Translations under genes and position numbers: made by a program | The notes under the pieces: generated by a model | Databases searched by the model: none | Told to the model about the DNA's origin: nothing | Seen by the model: the letters and a program-made list of their open reading frames with translations, nothing else | Part shown: in pieces, positions 1 to 12,168 of the stretch | Layout: each line of letters opens with the position of its first letter | Position numbering within the stretch: the stretch's first letter is position 1 | Assembly (NCBI GenBank): GCA_018340805.1 | Contig: JACMZG010001914.1 | Span: forward strand, 28,725,506-28,789,505 | Reading direction: 5' to 3' | Source: Microvelia longipes | Taxonomy: Eukaryota; Arthropoda; Insecta; Hemiptera; Veliidae | DNA length: 64,000 nucleotides

Positions 1-546
1 CTTAAAACGATTTTTATGTTTTTATGATTTAAAGCTACTTTATTGTTTGCCTTGGGATTTGTTTAAATTCCTTGGTGACATTAATTACACATTTAATCAC
101 TTAGTTCATACAGGTTATCAATTGGAATGTTTCAATTGTTTAATGTTTTTGTGTCATTAGATGTTTTTTTATATTTTTTATTATATGCAGGTAATTGACG
201 GAATGACCTGCTGCAAACCTGCTTAAATAAGTCACGTTTTTCGACAAATACATTTGAAAATTCTACTAAAATACTAATACCATAGAGATGTATTACTTGA
301 AGGAACATAGCCAACCTCAATACGTTGAGATGCATATTGATGCTTACTCTAAATTGAAACATCAATTTAGGGTTCCCAGGGGCTCTTTAGAGGGACCTCT
401 TCAATATAAAGTTAAGGTTATAATACAACAATTATTTTCGGGAGAGACCGAATCAGATCGGCTTCCTGATACTAAAAATTTATGTCCGAAAAAAAAATTT
501 CAACTTCCGTCATCGTTAACTTGCGTCATCCAAACTACTCAAAGAG

Positions 547-597
547 ATATATTACTAGAGAGGCCCTTTTTAAAAAAGGGCCCTCTAGTAATATATT
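547..597. repeat. near-perfect 51-bp palindrome
   Basis: Arms of about 25 bases (ATATATTACTAGAG and its complement, plus the T/A-rich centre) are complementary except for one extra base. Related half-sites with CCCTCTAGTAATATA occur here and again near 1389, just outside the foldback element. It could be a remnant of a smaller inverted-repeat element or a recombination joint. Confidence 0.6.
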
Positions 598-705
598 AAA
601 TTTAAATGTTACATTAAATTTACAAAGTAATATTACCACCTTTGACAATCAAAATAACCAACGTTTAAATTGTTTAAAATAAAAATCAAGACAAGAAATT
701 CGCAG

Positions 706-800
706 AAACCGATAATAATTGATTTGTCATAACTTTTACTTTCCCTTAATTATGCAGAGTCCCTGAAAGCCCCAAAAATTGCTGTTTCAGGCCTCTCAAT
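706..800 (+). repeat. dispersed repeat, copy 1 of a pair
   Basis: This block (AATTGATTTGTCATAAC through CCTCTCAATATATTT) has a diverged relative at about 4753-4880. Shared landmarks are AATTGATTTGT, TTATGCAGAG/TTATACAGAG, a GAGCC or AAGCC run followed by CAAAAAT, and a closing CTCAAT. A shorter related piece lies near 1340-1400. It has no coding content and its family is unknown. Confidence 0.4.
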
Positions 801-829
801 ATATTTAATAATATATCTCTCTGGTGTCT

Positions 830-1033
830 GCCTCCGTGGCTGTGTTCGTAAAGGGGTTCGATTTCGGCACCGGAGGTCCGGGGTTCGCTGCCCGGGGGGC
901 TATGCTCTAAGATTTTATGAACTATAAATTAATTCTTAGAGTGTAGTAGATGCAACCCACCTGAGGTGGTTTCCGCAGGGTGAATTCCCTAATGGGCCGA
1001 AAGGCCTAAAACGGGCATTTTTTTTTTTTTTTT
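830..1033 (+). mobile_element. tRNA-derived SINE-like element
   Basis: Positions 830-900 resemble a tRNA: the segment opens GCCTCCGTGGC and closes CCCGGGGGGC, giving a near-complete acceptor stem, and contains a T-arm-like block GGGGTTCGCTGCCC that matches a polymerase III B box. A body follows, then a T run at 1018-1033 that could act as a terminator or 3' tail. The anticodon arm is poor, so this is not a functional tRNA gene. It sits inside the 1.1-kb foldback element, directly against its right arm. Confidence 0.45.
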
Positions 1034-2413
1034 ATTTACATCTCTTTGGTATTAGTAGTTTTGAAAGTGGCATACTGCCACGATATGAGCGAATTTTCAA
1101 ATGTGTTTGTCGAAAACGTGATTTATTTATGCAGGTTAACAGCAGGTTTGGCCGTCAATTACCTGAATATAATAAAAAATATCAAAATCCATCTAATGAC
1201 ACAAAAACATTAAACAATTGAAGTATAAAAAACATATTTATTATATTAAAATAATTGTGAAAAATTAATTCTAAAAATAATCAAAAAACAAACATTTAAT
1301 GTTTTGTGTTGAAAAAAACATCAATTTTGATGGAAAAAATGATGATTCAGGCCTGTCAACGTAATGAGATAGGCACCCTCTAATGTACCCTCTAGTAATA
1401 TACTTCTATGCTATTCGTGTAAAAACTAAAGTAATTTTACAAGTCAAGTTATACAATAAATTAAAAACTGCAAAAAAATACATATCCTACTAAATTTTCG
1501 TATGCACGAATTTTCTAATTTAACTAAACTTCTTTAAAAATAAAAATAAAAATTACTTAATATGTAAATTAAGAAAGAAAAAAAGGCAAGGTACGTGTAA
1601 TATTTTAACATTTTATCAAAAGTATTTTAAGTGTAAATCTATGTTCTATGATTTATATGTATGATGTTTTTTCGACTAAACATATAATTTATGTTGCAGT
1701 TAATTTTTTATGTGTGAGAATTATAACATTTATATGCATTTATATTTGAAAATTTTGTCGTACAAAATCACGTGACACTTTATACAACCCGTTACCTTAC
1801 AAATTGTGACACTTTAATAATGCATTTTATTTGTCGAGGTTTTCTTCTTTTATTTATTTTTTTTTTTAATATGACATTGTATGCATTTTCTAAACTAATT
1901 TTAATATTAACTATATTTTTCATGTATAATTTCCCTTGTAATTTGTCTAGTTACAAATTGTGACATTATTGTTTCATGTTTTGTTCCAGTTTTATCGACA
2001 CTTAGTCTGTCTGCTTGTTTGTTGAATTAGTTGTATTTAGATTATTGCTACCGTAAGTTGTTCCGTTGTTATATGAACATTATACTAGACACTGTTAGAT
2101 GTATTTTTGTTTTATGTATAACGGAACGACTCATGCCTATGTATGTATTATTTCTCACAGCTATCATCTGAATTGTAATGTAAATGTAAAAACTTTGTTT
2201 AATGAAAAGAAAACTATAGTTTCAGAGAAAATTATAAGTTATGTCCAAAAACAAACTGATTCCTTTTCACGAATAAAGGCTTGTTGCTGTAATGATGTTT
2301 AGAAATCTTCCATTAAATTATGCTATTACGAATGATCTTTAAAAACCTTCCATAACAATGAAAGGAACGAAGGAATGAGTCTCTCCACAAAACTATTAAT
2401 TTATTCAAAGCGC

Positions 2414-2440
2414 TTTCAACCTACATGAGGCCATCATCAG
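2414..2440 (-). ncRNA. hammerhead-ribozyme-like core, element A left arm
   Basis: Reading the minus strand, the order is CTGATGA, T, GGCCT, loop CATGT, AGGTT, GAAA, GCGC. The helix II arms pair (two G-T, two C-G, one T-A). The CTGATGA and GAAA strands of the catalytic core are intact. One unpaired T separates the core from helix II, and the same extra T appears in the other copies in this window. I could not place helix I or the cleavage triplet with confidence. Hammerhead motifs are established components of Penelope-like terminal repeats. Confidence 0.6.
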
Positions 2441-2632
2441 TGCCTGAGATAATTAAAACTAATTATCTCTGTCTATCAAGATAATTAGCCGTGTATTAAA
2501 CTTAGTCGTGTCTATCACGGCTCACCGACATCGTTGAGTCAAAAAAGAAGAAGAAGAATATTACTAATTCTATTTATGTTTTGCGTACTTAATGTCTTTA
2601 TTTTAGCTGATTTCTTTTCATTATCTCTGGCA

Positions 2633-2666
2633 CTGATGATGGTTAGGCACCTCATGTAGGTTGAAA
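2633..2666 (+). ncRNA. hammerhead-like core with disrupted helix II, element A right arm
   Basis: CTGATGA (2633-2639) and GAAA (2663-2666) are present. Relative to the left-arm copy, seven bases (TTAGGCA) are inserted within the 5' side of helix II. The normal hairpin is broken and only weaker alternative pairing remains. It is probably inactive. Confidence 0.5.
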
Positions 2667-3769
2667 GCGCTTTGAATAAATTAATAATTTTGTGGAGAGA
2701 GTCTTTTCTTGGCTCCTTTCATTATGAAAAACTCCACTAGAGCTCATTCAAAGTCATATCTTACCTAACAAATTAATTTTGCGATTTATCTTTAGAAATC
2801 TCTCTTAACAATTTGCTATTGCGATTTATATTTAGAAATCTCTCTTAACAATTTGCTATAGCGAACTATCTTTAGAAACCTATCTTAACAATTTGCTATT
2901 TTGATTTATCTTTAAAAATCTCTTATAACAATTTGCTATTGTGAATTATCTTTAAAATCCTTCCATAACAATTTGCTATTGCGAATTATCTTTAGAAATC
3001 TCTCATAACAATTTGCTATTGCGATTTATCTTCAAAAATCTCTTATAACAATTTGCTATTGCGAATTATCTTTAAAATCCTTCCATAACAATTTGCTATT
3101 ATGAATTATCTTTAGAAACCTTCCATAACAATTTGCTATTGCGAATTATATGTAGAAAACTCTCTTAACAATGTACTATTGCGAATTATCTTTAAAACTT
3201 TCTGAACAATTTGATTTTACAAATGAGCTTTATGGAGGGAGCACCGATAACAATTTTCTATTGCGAATTATCTTTAGGAATCTCTCACAACGATTTGCTT
3301 CTTCGAATGATCTTTAGATATCTTTTATAACAAGTTGCTATTACAAATGGTCTTTAGGAATCTATTTGGTTTTACGTTAGTGCGCCACTAACTCAGTCTG
3401 GGTTCGATTTCAGTCGAACCTTTTAGGATTTTTACACTAGGAAACCTTTACTCAAGTCGTTCTTTGAAAAGAATATTAGGGCAATTGTCCTAAGGTTGTC
3501 TGATAAATAAACCGGGGATTAAGCAAAAGTATCAGTTATAGGTTCTGTACAATATTTATATTCATGTTTTAGCCTTTATGGTTTAAAAGTAGGAAAGCTT
3601 ATTCATACAGTAAGACACATGTTGATTCTAGTTGGAGCTATAGAAACTTTGTAATAAAGACACGAATCATTCTTAGACAAACTGTGTTACTACAAGAGAC
3701 TATATTCTATCTATATCAGATAGCAAATTGGGCATATACGTCGCAAATAATTCATAAATAATATGGTTG

Positions 3770-4075
3770 GAGACATATACGAGCTTAATTTTTTTACCAA
3801 GTTTAATTTCGATCCAATAAAGCGCTTGAAAGTAATCGTGTCCCATAGAAACGTCTAGGACGCAAAAATCTCGTACATACATACGTATATATACAGGGTG
3901 TTTGGTGATGTATGTAAAAAAATGAATGGGGTGATTCTATGCCCCAAAATCAGGTAGACCCCCTCCAAAATATACCTCCCCCACTCCCCTTCTCAATTTA
4001 ATCTCATAAAATTATTTTTCCTTTGAAAATTCGCTAAAATAGCGCATTGTTGCCACCCTAATGGAACCAAAAGGA
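3770..4075 (+). repeat. dispersed repeat with ATCGTGTCCCATAG motif
   Basis: The landmarks are TTACCAAGTTTAATTTCGAT, AATCGTGTCCCATAGAAACG, CATACATACG, and later TTTGAAAATTCGCTAAAAT. They occur in the same order at about 25150-25370. Short pieces of the last motif also occur near 38150 and 57015. A string ACAGGGTGTTTGGTGATG at 3893 resembles transposon termini, but I could not find its partner. The family is unknown. Confidence 0.45.
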
Positions 4076-4752
4076 AATGAGTTGACAGTTTTTGATATAT
4101 TAAGCCTATAAACTGTATAATATTTAATACATTTTTTGGCACCCCTGCCTTACGAAAATCAACTTATATGCTTTGCTCTGTGATGTGTGAATTGATAAGC
4201 CATTTTTATGTATAATAAACAAAATATATGATGCTAAAAGAGAAAATGGGTTGGTTATGTACGTGTTTCGAAGGTGATAATATTAATGTAATAAATTACT
4301 TACTAGGCAAGAAAGTAAAATTTTAGTAACAACCTAAACAGAATTACTTTTAACTATTTAATTTGCTGGTTATTAAACGAACGTAAGTCACTTAAATTAA
4401 TTCCACATGGTTTTGGTTAAATATTTTTGACATACGCTAAAAACTCCCTGCTAGAGGTTTACTTGAGTAATTATTTATTTTTTAATCATTAAAATAAAAG
4501 TTTAATTTGATATTAATAAAACAACAAAGCGAATTAAAGTCAAATAATTAATGAATAGAGTTTTTTATGGCTCGTCTTCTATGACTATAGAGATAGAGTA
4601 TTTTTAGAAATTAGTCGAGTTTTGAAACATCGAAAAATAACCTAACCACCTTCGACTATTAATATAATCAAATTAACAGTAAAAATTGCACAGTAACTTA
4701 ACAATAAAACACAACTTAAATTACAAAGCACAAACAATGCGTGAAAAGCTGA

Positions 4753-4880
4753 CAATTGATTTGTTATAAACCTTAACTCGCCCTTAGAAGAGGTATTAAT
4801 GAGGTTATACAGAGCCCTTAGAGCCTCAAAAATGTTTCAAAAAAGGTTCTCAATGCTAAATGTATTAAGATAGGCTATAG
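4753..4880 (+). repeat. dispersed repeat, copy 2 of a pair
   Basis: Diverged relative of the block at 706-800, with the same landmark order (AATTGATTTGT, TTATACAGAG, GAGCCTCAAAAAT, TTCTCAAT). No coding content. Confidence 0.4.
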
Positions 4881-5229
4881 CCCCTATAATATCTTTATGA
4901 CTATGACTTATGATTTTAACCTTCTTGAATGGTTTAAAAATATATAATTGGTGCACGCATAAAATTGTTATGTTTGTATAGAATCAATTTTACTTGATAT
5001 TTTATTCATAAGAATATTTCTTATAATATTTGATGGTATAATAATATTATTATTATAATATTCTTTGGCATTTAATTTTACTATTTAGTTAGCATTGGAT
5101 GGGAAGATGGGTCGTAAGCTTCCAACATCGACTGATGCTAACTGAGCTAGAAAAACGACTTGTCATTTATGACTTGTTTATTGGTCATGAAAGAAATAAA
5201 TAAAGAATTAAGAGGTTAATTGTAGTTAA

Positions 5230-5530
5230 TAGAAAATAAACAAAGGTTAGAACGGAATTTGTAGCCAATCAAAGAAGTATTACAACGCAAATTATTGTCA
5301 ATAAAAAATAATGTAGTATTACAACGCAATTTGTTGGCAATCAAAGAATAAACTAAGGATTACAACGCAATTTGTTGTCAATCAAAGAATAAAAAAAAGG
5401 ATTACAACGCAATTTGTTGTCAATCAAAGAACAAACAAAGGATTACAACGCAATTTGTTGTTAATCAAAGAACAAACAAAGGATTACAACGCAATTTGTT
5501 GTCAATAAAAAATAAATTAAGGATATGAAC
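5230..5530. repeat. 41-bp tandem repeat array
   Basis: About seven units of a 41-bp monomer with the landmarks GGATTACAACGCAATTTG and TTGTCAATCAAAGAA. The units in the middle are nearly identical and the outer ones degenerate into A-rich sequence up to about 5660. No coding frame runs through it. Confidence 0.75.
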
Positions 5531-6539
5531 GCAATTTTAAGATTTAAGATAATGAAAAATTACGAAGAAAAACAAAACCATGCATATGGAGTCAATAATG
5601 AATAAATGAAATATTAAAACGCAATTTGAAGTCAAGAATAAAATATTACAATTTTGAAAATAAAAAAATAAGTACTCAGTGTTATTAAAAGTCAAGAATA
5701 AAGAAAAATAAAGTATTATAAATTCTTTATAAAACGGTTCTCCCTTTTTAAAATATTTCATTATGAGAACAAAATAATCAGGCTGCCACCCCCTCTGAGC
5801 TGGAAGGGGTTAGGGTAAAATAGACAAGGGCCTTGATTAGCCTTCGCTCCCTGGATTGTTTGTTTTCATCATTTCGCCCTGTTTTTCTTGTTTTTATACA
5901 ATTAACTCTTTGCTCCTTATAAAGTATGAAACAAACAATATTACGAGGCTCCTAAAAAATATAATCAAAACAAGTTTAGGATGAAGTTTAATAACTTCAG
6001 TCTTCATAGATTAAATTTTCTTTAAAACCCCTTAAAGTTTCTTATTTAGATATAAAAAGAAGGAAGATTTTTGAAATTAACTTGGTGTTATTATTTTAAA
6101 AAAGTGAACATTTATATTTAAAAATAATTATTTTCTAAGCGTCGAATTAAATTTTGTATATTTTAAAGTACTAATAGTAAAATAGCCTCCTTTAGTGCGA
6201 ATAAATTCTTGACTTAATAATAAGCAATTCAGCGAGAAAAACTGTGTTTGTTGAGTTTCCTATAGTAAAATTAAATAAAATGCCTGTACAGAGACCTATA
6301 GGATATCCCTGTGGAAATCTTAGATTCTATCTAAGATCTAAGATTATATGCTCTCAATGTATGAACTAATTTTATTTATGTTTTATTTTTTAAATAACTA
6401 GTTGTGTAGACTTTCAGTATAACCTAAGCTGCGAGCGCTGGCCCTTTACCGTGTTAAAGTCGTGTTGTTTCTTACGACTTAATGACCTCCTGTACGCAGG
6501 CAGTCTGTAGGAGTAGCAAAGAAGTACAATAGTATTTTC

Positions 6540-7333
6540 ACTTTTCCTCATTTAAATCGAAAATTATTTTGTTTGCAAAAATCCGGAACCGGGATGTCAC
6601 CCGAATTATTCTTTTCAGGTCTTCTTAAGGTCTCATATGTGGTTTTCACAAAGTTGTTTGTCTGTATGTCTGTGTGTGTCTGTTATCATCGTAGCTCCGA
6701 GCGTAATTATGTTAGAAAGTTGAAACTTGGTACAAAAATCAATCTTTAGATGTAGGTGTGATAATTGCTGAAGCCAACTTTCAGAAGTTTGGATTGATAA
6801 TTGAGCGATACTTGATTATACTCGTTATTGCCCTGAAAGTCAATCTTATGATTTATTGTTCTACCTACAAGGACTAATGATGACCAAGAGACCTATAGTT
6901 AGTCATTTGACCTTTTGATTTTCAGTTTTTTTAACAACTTAAACGGACATAATACAATAGAGTATAATGGGGAGAGGGGGGAAGTACGAACAAGATTTGA
7001 TTTGCAACCAGTACGTACGAACAGTCATTTTGTTCACTTCGGCGTGAGTAATAAATTATATAACTGGCCAAAAATTATTAGTTACAGTTTAAATTTTAAT
7101 TTATGAGATCATAAAAGTTAAGCAGCATCGAGTGAGGTCAGTGCCTGTAGAAATAAAATGAATGTAGGAGTGAACGAAGGACGAGCTAAGCGAGTCCTAA
7201 GATGTGTTTTTGTATAAATTTGATTACTTTAATATCCTGAGGAAGAGCGAAGCGAGTCCAAAGTAATGAGGATAAGCGTAGCGAATCTGATGTGGTGAGA
7301 AAAAGTTCCTTGGTATCCCGTACCCGATTTTCT
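6540..7333 (+). mobile_element. 5S-like repeat family, near-complete copy
   Basis: Best forward copy of a dispersed family. It opens ACTTTTCCTC, followed by TTTGCAAAAATCCGGAACC, GTGGTTTTCACAAAGTTGT, a TGTCTGTATGT/GTGTGT run, TATCATCGTAGCTCC and TTGAAACTTGGTACAAAAAT. Near 7105-7150 comes a 5S rRNA-like block (AAAGTTAAGCAGCATCGAG, GGTCAGTGCCTG) that has lost its last part. The tail has two or three copies of the AGCGAAGCGAGTCC module, then GAGAAAAAGTTCC and GGTATCCCGTACCCGATTTT. The start and end can form a short terminal inverted repeat (ACTTTTCCTC against GAGGAAAAGT in other copies). No protein is encoded, so any movement would need machinery in trans. Confidence 0.65.
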
Positions 7334-8099
7334 TAGTATCCGTATCTGGCTATTTTGGAACTCAATAGTTGATAATTAGCCCTTGAAGCCTATTGAAAAA
7401 CGAAATGGCGTCTAAACTGTTGGTTATCTCAGTGTGAACACCCTGAGGGACCAAAAACCCCCTAAAACGAGAGCATTTATTTATTTACATTCACCTCTAC
7501 CCCTCTTGAGTTTCAAAATACAATATTTAAAGTTAGAACGAGTGCACGTATGACATACAAGAGTAGGCATACAATAAGTGAGAGGTACAATACAATAAAA
7601 ACTTCATTATAATGAAACTTATGTCATGAAATAAAACTAAATGTACAATTGTACCACGTATTATTTTTGGTTTTTATTTATTCATATTATTGTGAAAGAT
7701 TTGTTGCTCTCTTCTTACTTGATAGTTCTCGTATGCTTCTATTTGTAATTAGAGGGTATATATAGGTTCTTAGTCACAATGTTAAGGTTGGACGAGGCCA
7801 GAAAGGAGTGAGTGTTAACCTATAAACAGTTCAATGCCCTGGGTTTTAAACATCCACTTCTATTCCTTCAGCTGATTTTAACATCTAACTCATTTTAACC
7901 TTTTTTATATTTCCACCTGAACCAATAAAGTGTTTTAAACTTATTTATGTCAATAGATAAAATATTTACTCCGTTAAATGTTTAAACAATTATCATTCTA
8001 TTTTTAATTTGTTACCTAAGTTCAATTCGACTACTTAATCAATTAGCTAGCAATATTTTTAGTTTGATGATATATTTAATGTTTTTAACTTATTATCCT

Positions 8100-11000
8100 T
8101 ACAATACACACTTACAGCACATTTATTATAGTATTTTAAAGCTATATGTCATAAAATAATAAATAAATATCAATAATATTAAACTTATTCTATACTACAA
8201 CATTTCAATAATATGTTAGCTTAACCAAAATGTTTTAATTTGGATTTTATGCTATCGGCTGTTAATTTATTTGTGTAACATATATTTGTTGATATTTGAT
8301 CAATAGTTATACGTATTAATAGTGCTGTAGAATAAATTCTACTTGAAAAAAATAAATAATACATTACAGATTTTAATAGTGATTTTTTTAAAATTTTCAT
8401 AGAATATTGTTTATGTAAAAATATATATTAATTTAGCCACGATTTTATTTTGGCAAATATAAATGAACATATGTAAGATTTTTAAATTTGTATATACCTT
8501 TATATTCTTACAGCTGACTTTCTTCTTTCCTTCTCTACCTCTATCTATGAGATTTTTTCATTCTTTCTTACATCTAGTATATAATCATAAAAAAAGTATG
8601 TATTATTAGTTTATTATATATGTTAATTAATATTATTGCATACATGTATTAAATGTAATATGCAGTCTTAATAATATAAATAAATTAGGTTTGTTTAAGT
8701 GAATAATTATATTTAGCTAATTTTTTTAAGTTGAATATACTAGTTATTTATAAACATTTAATAAAATAAAAATATTTTAATTTATTATAATTATATAGTG
8801 AGTCTTTGTGGATCAGCTGAGCCACTCAAACTACATATCCCAGTTAATTTTATTCAATACAAAGTTAAAATAATTATCTAAAGACTTTATATGTCACCCA
8901 ATGTACATCTACATCTTGTAACTTCATTAAATAAAATAATCATAAAATAATTTAAAGTACGATTTTACTTTTATGTCACGATACATTTTTTATAATCTTG
9001 TTTTTAAATTATTTTATTTGTTTATTATTTATATTTGTAACAGCTGTTTTTACTTCAGTCTTTATCATGTCTTGTCAGCTGATTCCCTTTCATTCCTGTT
9101 CCTACGAAAAACCTTCCATATGACTTTTTTATTCCATCTCAAACTTAAGGTTTTTATAATCTTTTAAACTTCATTTGTTTCTCTTAGGCATTTTCATTTG
9201 AATATCTTGCTTTCTTTCTACCAGAATTGACATATATTGTAATTGGTAAACAAGTTACCCATATTAATTATCCACGTTTCAGGCTTAGAGAAAATGAATA
9301 TTTTCGTTAGAATGTTCTCTTTTAAATTATTTATTTTATTATTTTTATTATTATTATTATTATTATTAATTTATGCTTTTTTAATTTCAGTTTGTAGTTT
9401 CAGTTACTTTTAATAGCTTTATGTATTATGACCATTCATGATATTATCGTTTATATTTCAGGATTTGCATTTATATCAAATTTGCATTATAATTTATTTA
9501 ATGTCTTCAAATTTTCTTTATTTTATACACGATGTCAATTTTATTACTCGTCTTGTAGTCGAAGGACTGACTTCCAATTCACGTGTATTTTAAAGGGCAA
9601 GTTATAAAATGCAATATAATTTTAAATATATATCATATTGTAATGATTAATAATCTCAGTGTGTATACTTTACTTTATATTAAATTTATTATCTATTTTT
9701 ATTTGTATCTATTTTATATTATATCTATCTTTATCTATTATCGTTATATTAATCAATTATCTATCTAATAATCTATATTTGCTTTGAATTAATCTAAATC
9801 TAATTCTACATTTTGAAAATTTTCATCAGTAAATTTAATGCATATTCATCAGCAATCATCTATAAGCTAGTTAGTGTAGCAAAATTGGCAGGAAGGTTTA
9901 GGAGGGGAATCAATACCTTTTCTGGTTTCAAATTTATTTATAAGCATAATTTTCAGATCCCAGATGGAGGTGTTAATATATGTTAACGACCCAAAAATTT
10001 CATTGTTTGACAAAAATTTAGTCAACACATTAATTAAAGTGTAGTTCAACATTATGTCATTGATGTTGGTAATAAAAAATTGAAAAAAGTTTATAGCAAT
10101 AAAAATTACCATGAAGTGTTAAGCCATAGATATATTGATTTTGTACTTAATATTGTGTTAAATGTTTCATTTACCATCCTTAAGTAATTAATGTCAATAA
10201 AAAGTAATTAACGCTTAACGATTTTAAGCGTCCTAGGATAGAGTTAGCAAGACGTGTAAATGAAAAAACCAACATCCCAAAATTAACATTTTGATATACA
10301 TCAATATCTAATGGTACATATGACCGTTTTAACACTCTAAGCATCCAAGCAACCTCATAAGCGTAATTTTCATAATGAAAATTCGCTAAAATAAAACATA
10401 TAAACATCATTGTGGAAAATCCATATTTTTTAAACTTAACTCATCATGTAAATTTAAGGAAATGACAATCTTTAAGTGCAGTTACATTATTTATATATAG
10501 CAGTTCCTCATCTGAAGCAAACAGAACTATTTGTTAATATTAAAAAAAATTGTTTTTGTTGGAAATCATTCTTTATTTATATCATGCTTAAACTTATATT
10601 TTATTAACTATCCTGTATTATTTATTTTAATACCACATTAACCTTATAAGATCAATAAAACTTTGCTGTCGTAAAATAATTTTTATTGTTACTTCTTATT
10701 ATTTATTTAATCTTTTATGTAAATATGATCTATGTTTCTACTTGTTACGAAAATATTATTTATATATCATGTTTTTTCTTTTCAACTTAATATTACTGCT
10801 GTTTTAAACATTCACATTACTTAGTTTTAATTATGTATTATTTTTTTTTATTATGTACAACATTTTTTCCTCCTTTTTTTATATATCTTTAATATTTGTT
10901 GTTTTCTTAGTTTATAATTACTGTAATTCTTTTAATACTTTTATTTAACTTTAATGCTATTTTCATTTGATATTCACAAGATTTATATTACTTTGCATTT

Positions 11001-12060
11001 TTAATAAATATAAAAAAGCTTATACTACTATATTTAATGATTTCCCAAACTATTTACATAGTTTAAACATTTTACACATATTTTATTTTATTTTTTTAAA
11101 CTAAATACTTCATATATTGCTTTTTATAATATTTTTTATTACTATTTTTGTTGATTATTTATGATAATTGTTTAATGTTCCTGATCTTTTAATTAGTTTA
11201 TTCCTCTTATTTACACTCATTTTATTATATTATTCCTTAATTTTTCTCTAGACTTTTATTTATTTGTTTTATTTTTTACTACCCTAAATTAAATTTTTAC
11301 CGCAATAATATAAATTACATACTTTATTTACAATTATTATATTTTACTTTAAATATTCCAATTTGATAATAATATATTTCTAATATTATCTTATTGTACC
11401 ATAATATTTCTTTAACATGTTTATACAATATGAACTTAATATAATTTATTATATGTTTAGTATATTATTTACTTATAATTTAGGTATTTACGTATGGAGT
11501 TGGTTAATATTTAAATAATAAGTTTTGATTCTTTAACTATAAGGTTAATATATAAAAAGATTAACCTTAAAGACCTGAATTCAACAAAAAATATACTTTA
11601 TTTTGTATAATAGCCCGATATTTACTAAAATGTGAATAATGCCTAGAGGTTTTTTTTTCATTCTTTTTGTTGATAAAAAAGCTACAACAATACCTAGTAA
11701 TTTCCTAGGCTAGTCGTAAAAATGTCAAACCTATTTCGAAATAAAATCAGTATTAGGACCCCCTCCTCCTCCCTTAGCTATAATAATACAATTTTGCCTT
11801 TTCTATTTTTATTACCTTTAGCCTTTAACTTATTAGGTCTGATTGGATAAAAAATGGTTTCCTAAATTTGTGGTTTGGAAGCTTCCAGGCTGTAGTTTGT
11901 GACCGAGACCAATTATTTTATATTGAGGGTTATATTCTACACAGCAATACTTAAGGTTGAATGACACTTATTTATGCGATTTTAATGTATCTACAAGTCT
12001 CACTCAGTGGGTATTTTCTGCCCCAACGGTTTTTGTGTTACTTTTGTAATTTTGCCCTAT
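8100..12060. other. AT-rich region without recognisable features
   Basis: About 4 kb of very AT-rich sequence with homopolymer and TTA/TAT runs. Open frames are short (under 90 codons), rich in I, Y, F and L, and look random. Nothing here supports a gene, RNA or mobile element. Confidence 0.6.
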
Positions 12061-12071
12061 TGGTTGTTTAT

Positions 12072-12116
12072 ATATTATATATATATATATAAATATATAT
12101 ATATATATTATATATA

Positions 12117-12164
<48 letters not shown>
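12072..12164. repeat. (TA)n microsatellite at transposon left edge
   Basis: Nearly uninterrupted TA dinucleotides lie directly outside the left end of the 3.2-kb transposon. A shorter (TA)n run lies at 15374-15390 outside its right end. The element therefore inserted into a TA tract, which hides the target-site duplication. Confidence 0.9.

Positions 12165-12168
<4 letters not shown>

Larger units (their letters stand above)
131..1222. mobile_element. 1.1-kb foldback element with ~160-180-bp inverted ends
   Basis: The left arm (about 131-290) reappears as its reverse complement at about 1040-1222. The outer end reads TTCAATTGTTTAATG on the left and its complement on the right, and the match continues inward with small indels, including about 30 extra bases near 1085-1105. 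The interior holds no recognised protein. An open frame at 288-599 has no motif I know. A tRNA-like SINE head lies just inside the right arm. This looks like a non-autonomous foldback or MITE-like element. No clear target-site duplication was seen, so its class is unknown. Confidence 0.6.
2357..2722. mobile_element. inverted pair of Penelope-type termini (element A)
   Basis: The left arm (2357-2452) and right arm (2622-2722) are inverted copies. Each carries CTCTCCAC, an A/T-rich stretch, AAAGCGCTTTCAACCTACATGAGG and a hammerhead-like core. The spacer at 2453-2621 is unrelated to either arm. The same GAAAGCGCT...TGGAGAGA layout stands next to a genuine Penelope GIY-YIG fragment at 35.6 kb. 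I therefore read this as two head-to-head terminal repeats left by a Penelope-like element inserted in the 40-bp array. Confidence 0.65.
2297..3375. repeat. 40-bp tandem repeat array, split by an insertion
   Basis: About 17-18 diverged units of a 40-bp monomer with the landmarks TTGCTATTGCGAATTATC and TTTAGAAATC(T/C)(T/C). The first one or two units lie before 2357 and the rest start near 2770. The gap is filled by a palindromic Penelope-type insertion, so the array predates that insertion. Units near the right end (3240-3375) are the most diverged. No open reading frame spans it. Confidence 0.8.

Noticed and set aside
288..599. 103-codon frame in the foldback element
   Set aside because: No motif recognised. 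Its end overlaps the 51-bp palindrome, where coding constraint is unlikely.
3395..3425. GGGTTCGATTTC as a tRNA B box
   Set aside because: No cloverleaf and no upstream A box at suitable distance.
9826..9860. Two reverse CTGATGA strings
   Set aside because: No GAAA after a stem-loop and no inverted partner.
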